Positions 1 through 9,600 of a DNA stretch of 64,000 nucleotides are shown in pieces. Both the position numbers and the translations under genes were made by a program. The DNA is taken from the NCBI RefSeq assembly GCF_031877795.1, contig NC_133946.1, positions 9,275,144 to 9,339,143 on the forward strand. The letters are read 5' to 3'. Positions within the stretch are counted from its first letter, which is position 1. The number at the start of each line of letters is the position of its first letter. The stretch is from Strix aluco. Its lineage: Eukaryota > Chordata > Aves > Strigiformes > Strigidae. The notes beneath the pieces were generated by a model, which worked only from the letters and a program-made list of their open reading frames with translations, did not search any database and had not been told where the DNA came from.

Positions 1-478
1 ATTGATTTAATCAGATTTAATTTCAGTTTGGGATTAAGACAGCATAGCGAGCCTGAATACAGTATTTGAAGGCTTGTGTGCAGACTTAAGCTGAAATACT
101 CCTCTGCCTCAGCCCTGGCTTTCTTTTATAATAAAGCAAATACCATGAATATGTTCCGTTGCTGTTAGGGCTGAGAGGAAGCCGACTAATACTTTTACTA
201 TAAGCAAGTAGTTTACATTTAGGTGCCTTTAAAAAAAAAAAAAAGCCTTTTGCATGTGATTGTGGCACCATTGTAACAATTTGTTCATGTAGTGATCAAA
301 TTACTAGCAAAAGAGGATCTTTTCCCACAGTTCATCAAAGTGATTGGAAGCCTTAATGCAGAATTGGGTGGACTTGGGATGTGGCCTGGAGATCCCATTT
401 TTAAGGTCATTGCTAAGTCCCAAGCAAAGTGTTTACAGTTAAATCTTTCATAAGAGGCTGCGCTATTCTTACTTGCAG
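1..478 (+). other. ANO1: ANO1 intron (3' end)
   Basis: Non-coding sequence ending in a TTGCAG acceptor. It holds only a short A-tract near 230-244. The exon that precedes it is outside the window. Confidence 0.85.
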
Positions 479-680
479 GTTGGGCTGACGTTCGCTATAG
501 TGTTTGGAGTCATAATATACAGGATCTCGACTGCAGCGGCACTGGCAATCAGTTCAACTCCCTCTGGCCGGTCAAGCGTTAGGGTCACCGTCACTGCCAC
601 CGCAGTCATTATCAATTTGGTCGTCATCATCATCCTGGATGAAGTATACGGCTGCATCGCAAGGTGGCTAACTCAGATTG
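479..680 (+). CDS. ANO1: ANO1 exon, end of TM3 and TM4
   Basis: The acceptor is TTGCAG at 473-478 and the donor GTAGGT starts at 681. Frame 0 opens with [17 protein letters not shown] (end of TM3) and ends in the TM4 stretch with [15 protein letters not shown]. The exon leaves one base (G) that joins AG of the next exon to make the Glu codon of EVPKT. About residues 501-567. Confidence 0.95.
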
Positions 681-3600
681 GTAGGTTTAAATCCTCAACT
701 GATACTTGCTAGGGCGATTTTAAATGAGAGGACCCAAATGACTGGCTTTCATGATTAACTTCAAAGGGGTGAGCAAACCCAGGAAATTCAAATGTGTGGT
801 TAAAATTGTAACCAGCTACTTCAAATATCAAAGCACACATGGATTTGGCCTTGTTTTTAAAGTTTTTCTTTCAGCAGTGGTAGTGCTAATCACTAACCCA
901 GTTATGGATGATGGGGATACAGCAGAAGTTCCTATACCTAATCTTGAGCTTCACTCTTCTATATCACACAATTACTGTTTTCATTTTCTGCCATTTTTTA
1001 ATTGGCTTAAGACATGTCGAGAAATGCAGAATTGTTGAGTGCAAAAAAACACTAAAAAAATTTTTTTTTAATCATTTCCAAAAAACATTAGTGACAACAG
1101 GTCCAGAAATCTTTTCATATAAGTTCTTGTCCATCTGCAAATGATTGTCATGGAGGTCAGCCAGATGTGGAATGAAATTGGAATTATTGTTGTAACACAT
1201 CTGAACAGTGGGATCCTCAGCAGATTGACCACTGAATTCAGTGAGGTCATACTGCTTTAATATACACATATATAGCTATAAATATATACCTCTTTGTTTA
1301 AAGGATGGATGAAGTTTTCCAGAGTCCCCATTTATAAGATCTTGAAATGTTCCAGGTAGGATAATTCCTTAACGTTTCTTATCCATGTCACATTGGTTCC
1401 AGAGGTGCCAAAAACTGACAAGAATTTTGAAGAGCGGCTGATTTTTAAGGCTTTCCTGCTGAAATTTGTCAATGCCTACACACCCATTTTCTATGTTGCT
1501 TTCTTCAAAGGCCGGTGAGTAATGCAAAAGGCTGTTCAGGGTTTCAGCTTACTGCTTATGAGACAGCTGTAACTGAGCTAAGACCGTAGTGGACGATAAA
1601 GTAAATCTGGTTTAAAAACTCCTCAGTATTGACCCAAAAGCTCTGCAGCCTCACGGGATAAAGCAGGGACCTGGTACTCTGCTGTTTCAAATTTGTTAAA
1701 GCCATTTTGTTAACATAACTTTGTACACTCAGAAGCAATCCTCCATCAGGCTGTTTACCGTTGTCTATTTACCACTCTTAACTTTTATATCACAGCAAGT
1801 ATCATCTCTCTTCTTGCAACCAGCACGAAAGCACAACGCTAAAATAAATACTCCATGTGGCACATTCCAGTTAATGCAACAGAAATGAGGATTACCTTAG
1901 AGGATTTCTGCCAAGATGTGCCTGTAATGTTGTAGGACACAAGACTTGCAGTTTTACTCAGTTGTTTACTTGGTGAACAGGACTTACTCTTTAAAGCAAC
2001 ACCAAAGATAATTATTCAGTTTTTCAAGACTAACATTAGGTGGTCCCACTCAGAGGCATAGACTTTGACATAAATTACTTTAGAGATCAATATAAAACGT
2101 ATAAAATACATATGAAGTTTATAATTCTAACCATTGTGCCCTAGATTTGTTGGACGTCCAGGGGACTACGTCTACATTTTCCATTCTTTCCGAATGGAAG
2201 AGGTAATTGCATTTTACCCTGTCTGTGATCATGTCGGGTGGGAGCAGCAGCTTCCCCTGCCACGGGGCTGCAGCAGGTGTTCTGACCGACATTTCCTCTG
2301 TCCACCCTAGTGTGCTCCAGGCGGTTGCCTAATGGAGTTGTGTATCCAGCTCAGTATTATCATGTTGGGCAAGCAGCTGATTCAGAACAATTTATTTGAG
2401 ATTGGCATTCCGTAAGTAGCGAGTTTGGGTTTGTTTGGTTTTTTTAAAACACATGGTTTTTACGATGCTTGCGATACACTGTGTATCCACGGCCCCTTGA
2501 CATGAACATGGTTCATGGGCTGCCTGCAAGATTTTTGCAGTAAGCCTGTGTCTGCTGTAGCAGAAATACCTGCATCTGTGCTGCAACTGCATCCAGCAAT
2601 GCAGATGTCTTTGAAAAGTGCTGGGCAATCTATTGCTTTCCTACAAGTTAGCAAGAGGTGTAATACTGAACATGTGATTGAATTATAACCGTGTTTCAGT
2701 ACCTGTATATGCTGATCGCAGATACTTTTAGCATATTGTGGCTCTTGCACAGTTTTAGTGAAAATAGGCATGGAGCTTATTGTATCTATTAGTGTAAAAT
2801 CACTGAAAAAATGGGCACTGTGACTGGAATGGCGTGCTAACTAAATGAATAATTTTCATTTCCCCCAGAAAAATGAAGAAATTTATACGATACATGAAAT
2901 TAAAGCGTCGGCGTTCTTTAGACCATGAAGAGCACATGAAAAAAAAACAGCGTTATGAAGTGGATTATAACCTGGAGCCTTTTGCTGGACTTACCCCTGA
3001 ATATATGGAAATGAGTGAGTGAAGTGGAAAGGAGGCATTTTAAACCATAATTATTATGACTAATTGGAATGGAGAGCTGAGGTTTTTGAACTGTAGATTC
3101 GTTGGACAATGGATGTGAGGCATAACTTAATTATTAAAGTGTATAGTCTCGGACTGTAGCACATTTCAGCCAGCCACTGGCTGCTTCAGGGATGAATTGT
3201 GCTCTCTGCTGTTCATGAGTCCTTACTCTAGCACTGTATTTTAGATATTTTCTTTCAAGTCGTGTGACACATCACTGTCAGATTTCAAATGCAAATGATT
3301 AAATGGCATAAATTTGAGATTGTGAGGCATATTTTATCATCAGTTGCACCCTACATTGGAAATAAGTTACTTAATTCACATTTGACAGTTTCCACTGCGT
3401 ATTCTCACACCAGATTGTTTCTGTTTTCTGAAATCTGGACTAAATCTTCTGAGAAAGATACGTGCTTGCAGACCAGGTTGTACTTGACAGATCACATATA
3501 ATTTTTTTTCAGGTGATCTATTATGTTGAGTGATACGGAAATTAAGCACTGGATATCAGCTCCACATTGCTGTGGCTGTACAGCTACATTTCTTTTCCTA

Positions 3601-6600
3601 CTTTCAATCTTGGAAAGGATGAGAACTGTTTGACATAATGCTGTTTTCTACTGTATCAGACATTCCTGAAGGATCTGTCTTAAAAGAGCAACTTTATTTA
3701 GTATTTTAAGGAATGACTAAGCAAAAATAGTGGTAAAGGATAATGAAGAATACTAATACCCCAAATTGGCATGCCTAGTAAATTCAAAGGCAAGTTAGAA
3801 TATCTGATGACCTTGATGTTCAGAGTAACTGAAACAGATTGAAATTTAATGGTACAAAATACGAGGTCATGCTGTCAGTTCCTAAAAATGAGAAAAGATG
3901 CAGTTAGTGAGATGAGCATTTGGAAGTAACAGAGGATGAGAAAGATGGGTACCGGGATGGGTATGACACCAATGTGATGTCCTCATCAGACAAAAGCAGA
4001 TGTGATCCCAGGTTGTAGAAAGCAAGTTATTCCCAGTGAAGGTGGAGAATCAGTCGTGTCCTTTTTGAAGTCCACGAGGAGAAAGCTTCCAGTGGGATTA
4101 GTGAGGGCTAAAAACCTGCTGGGAGCATGGCAAGTTTATGTAGGGCTAACATGATCACTGCCATAATCTCCTTTAGATCACTCCTGTGCCAGCCTCGCCC
4201 ACAGCAGAATTGTTTTAGATGCTTCCCCATCTTTCTGGTTACTTTGCCTTGCCTTTTGAAAGAGGGGCAACTGGCCCTTCAATGCCCAAATGGAGCAGCG
4301 GTCAGGCAAACTGTGCCTGATGCAAAAAATGTGGTTTAGTCTCCCAGCATGGGTTGTCTTGTTGGAATCTGGGGGGATGGCACTGACATGATGATGCATG
4401 CCTTCAATAAATACTGACCACAGCCATTGAAGCAGTTGCTTTTTCTTTTCAGTCATACAGTTTGGGTTTGTAACTTTGTTCGTTGCATCCTTCCCACTGG
4501 CGCCTTTGTTTGCTTTGTTGAACAACATCATTGAAATCCGTCTAGATGCAAAAAAATTTGTTACTGAGCTGAGGAGACCGGTAGCAGTCAGAGCAAAGGA
4601 TATAGGTAAGTGCACATTGCTATTGTTATCCCTGTTTGTTTATTCCTGGATTGATGGCAGGATATTATTATGCTGAGTTAGTTTCATTAACAGGAAGATA
4701 TTTATAGGAAAATTCAAAACATTAGACTGTGGCTTAACTGTGAACTGTTACAATTTATCGAGGCTTTACTTTTAAAATAGAAAGACCAGAGCTTTAAATC
4801 AGATTAATATTTTATTAAGTAAACAATATCACTTTTCAAATCAAAATGATCAATACAATAGTGAAATATCTTGCATGGTTCTGCACATCAACAGTTCTTC
4901 CTGGCAATGCCGTTTTCTTGCAGAAGCAAAAATTTCTGCATTTAGTCACTCTGGACTGGGCTGGAGAAATACACTTGGGACTGAGAGGATACTCAAAAGT
5001 CTGTGGGTAAATGTATCCCTTCGTCCCTGCTCAGCATGAATGTTGGAAGGGTAAAGCTTGAAAGCTGCAGTGAATCCAGCTGAAACTGGGCTCTGCAGTC
5101 ATATGGTGATAACAGACCAGTCCTCCCTTTACTGCAGGGGGCTAACAGGGTATATGTAATGAGGAAGCTATTTCTCCAAAATGTTGGTTACTTCTGAGTA
5201 AAATGGTCATTAAAATAATTGTTTGTATTACAGATCTAGTCAGCAAGAGCAGAGAAATCTATGATATGTTACCAAACTCAGTGTTCGTTCTGGTATTGTG
5301 CAAGCAGAGTTTTTCCTTGGGCTCTTCCTTGTGCCCTAGGCTTATCCTAGAGTTGAAGAACACATTGTGTTTTGTCATGCTATTGCCTTTACCACGACAC
5401 TGATTTTGGGGTAGTTTGCAGCTGGCTCATTTGATGCTGTGGGGTAAAGTTGCTGGTGGAGATGTTAGGAGGGGTGCTGTTGGGTTTTTGTTGTAGTTTT
5501 TTGGTTTTGTTTTTACCCTGCGTAAAGCCTCCTACATCTTCCTTCCTCTTCAGACCCAGAATAGGAGAGCGGCTCATCAGGGCTGTAACCATGTGGATCT
5601 GGTAGCAGCCCTAGATTTTTCCATTAAGACTGAATCTTGCAGTTTGAGTACTTCAACTAACGAGAAATTTTCAAGCTGTCACTAATGACCAGGAGACTGT
5701 TAGGCCAGGCACGAGGGTGCACAGCCATGTACACTAAACCAGCACTTTATGTAGAATTCAGAGAAGCCCTTCCCATGAGGAATGGGATCTGGAGATGGAG
5801 AGGGGGCAGAGCTATGGGGCTTCATGCATTATCCTCGGACTACGTCCAAAGGGGTTGAACCTGAGTCAGTCTGGCGTTGGTTGCTATTACACTTTGTATG
5901 CACAGAGTCCACGCTGAGAAAACCTGTATATATTTGGTTTCCAGATGCAGATGGAAAAATCCCATCGAGTGGCTCCACTGGAGCTTTACTTTTTTTGAAA
6001 GTGAGGTAGGATCAGTAGTGATGAGGTGTAGAAACAGATTCAGGTAGATCCTTCAAGCTGGTAGACCAGTATGTTCTGCACCACATGTGTGGAGGTTCCA
6101 GCTGTAGCTTTCTTATTCTCCTCAGGCATTTGAGAAGTTTGAATGAAATTTCATGATGTTTTTTGTTTCTACCTATGCTGGCATTCCTCTGTCTCACGCT
6201 TGCCTTCCTCTTCCTCAGAGAAGCTCTTAGCTTAAAACCTTGAAAAAATAGGTGCCTAAATATAGTTTTGGAAGACAGAGTTGGGCTCCCTTTTCTTACA
6301 GGTCATTAAATTAATCTCTTATAATTTGTTCTTATTTAAAATATAACTCTAATTCGGCACAGTCATAAGTGCTCCCAACCCTGTTAACCAAAAATGCAAT
6401 TTATCTGATTTTAATGACTACAACAGCATTTAAATCGTTTATCTCCTTCCTTAGGAATCTGGTATAATATCCTCAGAGGTATTGGAAAGCTTGCTGTCAT
6501 CATAAATGTAAGTAATTCGGCATGAATAAAATATTAATTCAATAGACTGGCTTTTCCATTCTGCTCCATTAGTTTTATTTCAGCATAAATCCCTTAAAAT

Positions 6601-9600
6601 GAAGTGAAAGTGTATGATCTAGAATATTTCTGAAATATTAGAGAATCAGAGGCAGTGTTTATTTTAAAGTTGTGATAGTAGTAGCAATAATATAAAATAG
6701 TAAGTAGTCATTGCAGCTTTTTTCCCAGAACATTTTCAAAAAACAGTTTTGTCCTTCAAACAAAGAAGACCACAGCTGCCTATTTTTGCTCTTTTGAAAT
6801 ACTATCACGAAGAGGACGTATTTTTTAACTTCAGTGCTAAAACCTATTTAGAATCTGGTAGTCAGCTGGGTGTGAATTAGTTCAGCTCATCAGAGCGCAG
6901 TGTCCCTCCGTTGAAATTCCGGCCTCGAACTGAATTGCTCTCACTCAGATAGCTCTGAAAAGCCATGAAAATATTTTTGTTTACTTCAGCAGTGAACATC
7001 CCAGCCCTTAATATATGCATCTATGTACCTGTCTAATATTCTATGTGAATAGACATCCACAATCATCTTCATTGCACCTCACCTGGGAAAGATGAAAAAA
7101 AAAAGCTGAACGACAAGCTGAAAACGTGTTTGCAATGCAGCAAAATGGGCCACGTAGGGCTTACAGGCACGTGTCCATGGGCCCTCTCATTTTTTTCCTC
7201 ATTATCCAGACTGGAAATCCCTTCGTTTTGCCCACAGGTGTCTGTTGTGCTATGGCCAAACCATTCCTTTGTTTTATTTGGTATGCTGCCTTAATTTGTC
7301 TTTACCGTTTTTCCTCTTTTCCTTTGGAAATAATTTCTCTATTTTTTTCTCTTTTCTTCCATGTAGTCTCTCTTCATCATTATCCAGTGTTATTTTTCCC
7401 TCTTTGATCTGTATTACCCCTCTTTATCATAAAATAAGTAAAACATTTTGTACTGTGTTTGTTCCACATTGTACATGAGATTTATGCCAGTGAGAATGTT
7501 TCATAATAATGATAAATGAGAAAAGCTAAAGTTATGAAGAACTCAGCTGAATTGGCTGTCTTGCATTTTCTGTATGATGTTTTTAGAAAACCTTTTTAAA
7601 CAATACATAAATATAAATATAACACAAAATCAAATATAACACAATTTTTGTGACGATAACAATAAAACTTGGCTCGGTCTGCTTATCCTTTTATCTTGAT
7701 GGAGTTAAAAAAACACAATTAAATGACTTTTGCAATGCAATGAGAATTTAAAGAGTCAATTCACTGTCAGTTGTTTGCAGAACAGAAAAGTACTTGGAAA
7801 TCCATCAGTTGGACCTTATACAATGCATCAGGGACAAGCTGTGACTGGGGGACGGGGAAGCAGCACCATGTTTTGTCTTCTTCTGGTGCTGGGGGGTACA
7901 GCCGCTTCATTCTCTAGGGAGTTCAAGTTGTTATCCCCATAGAAATCTCAGTTGGCATGGAACTACTCCATCTAGTACTCTGCAACTCGGAAGAGTAAGC
8001 AGTAAATACTACCTTGTTGCAGCAGTGAATACTCCATTTTTAGGGTGCTGTGGGCTGCAGTCTACCCCCTTGTTTTCTGAAGCCGTCCCTGAGTTGTGTG
8101 AGTTGTTTGGGCTGAACATACTCAAGTATATTATTAACTTAACTACTACCTGAATATTGTGCTCACTCTTTACTCTTATGGCTTAGGCATTTGTGATCTC
8201 ATTCACATCCGACTTCATTCCACGCCTCGTGTACCTGTATATGTACAGTGAGAATGGCACCATGCATGGCTTCGTGAACCATACACTATCCTCTTTTAAT
8301 GTCAGCGATTTTCAAGCAGGAACAGCTCCAAACGACCCCATGGATCTTGGCTACGAGGTTCAGATATGCAGGTACTCTCCTGAGTGATAATTAATTTTAA
8401 GTATTTTCACAGCTGACTAAAAATGAGACACATTTTTACATTCCTGGGGCAGGTCCCCTGTATTTTCAATACCTTTTTAGCTCCTTGTTATCAGATGGAT
8501 CCACTGCCTTGAATGTCTTGTCTTGCATATTAAGCAACCACAAAACCTGAATATGAAGTACTGCTTATTTTGGGAAATAGAGATCAGCATTGTTAAATTC
8601 AGTGTTTATGCAAAGATTTTTATTATTATGTATTCCCTTTTTTTAGGAAAGGAGATGAATAATGATAAACAGCACAATGATACTTTAAAGGAACAAAATG
8701 ATGTTACTCTGATGTCATGTTGTTGTATCACATGCTATTGATATAATCACAGAATCACAGAATCATCAAGGTTGGAAAAGCCCTTGAAGACCATCCAGTC
8801 CAACCATAAACCTCACACTGACCATTCTCAACTCCACCAGATCCCTCAGCGCTGGGTTAACCCCAAATGAACATGACTGCACAGTACACCTCTATTTTTG
8901 TCCAGTTTCTGTAGCAATTCCTGATGAGAGTAATAGCATCCTTATGAGCACTGGAATTGCTGATTAAAGTGTCATCGTACAGGAAATCTGCATGCCTGTA
9001 ACAATTTCTACATATTCTTTTCATATTCATATAAAGGAAAATGATTGTCGCATATTTCAGCTTATGAAGCAATCTAGGTCAGTGCTGAAATGCGTGCTTT
9101 GCCTAGGCTTCCTTAGATACCCATCATCTTCAGAACAAATGTTTTAATGCTTAGAATTGGGGACCAAAGCCAAATATATCAGTGAAAGCACTTAGACCAA
9201 CAAAACTGAAAGGGGACAAGTGGGAGTAAGAAGAGGAAGAGGAGAACAAGGAGGGAACAGGCATTCCACGGGAGAAAAAAAAAGATGACTTTGGTATACA
9301 TACACTAAAAAATGACACAAACTGACCAAGGAAAACCCTCATCTTTATAATTGTATTCTTTTAAAATTCATATTCTTTATAAATTTGAGTAGTGCAAGTT
9401 AATCTGCTGAAATGACTGCTGAACAGAAAAATCACTCTGAGATGAAAGAAAAAACAACCAAAACTGCAAATGCATTAGCTTTGCTTGCTTTTACTTTCTC
9501 CTGGTTTATTTCTGGTGATCTCTGGGCACAGGATAAATGAGGTTGTCAAACTTGTTTTTAGCACAGAACTTACAGAACGGAAGCGTTAGTGTTGTGGTCC

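Noticed and set aside
4178-4615. 145-codon minus-strand open frame
   Set aside because: It overlaps the ANO1 TM7-TM8 exon in antisense and has no independent support.
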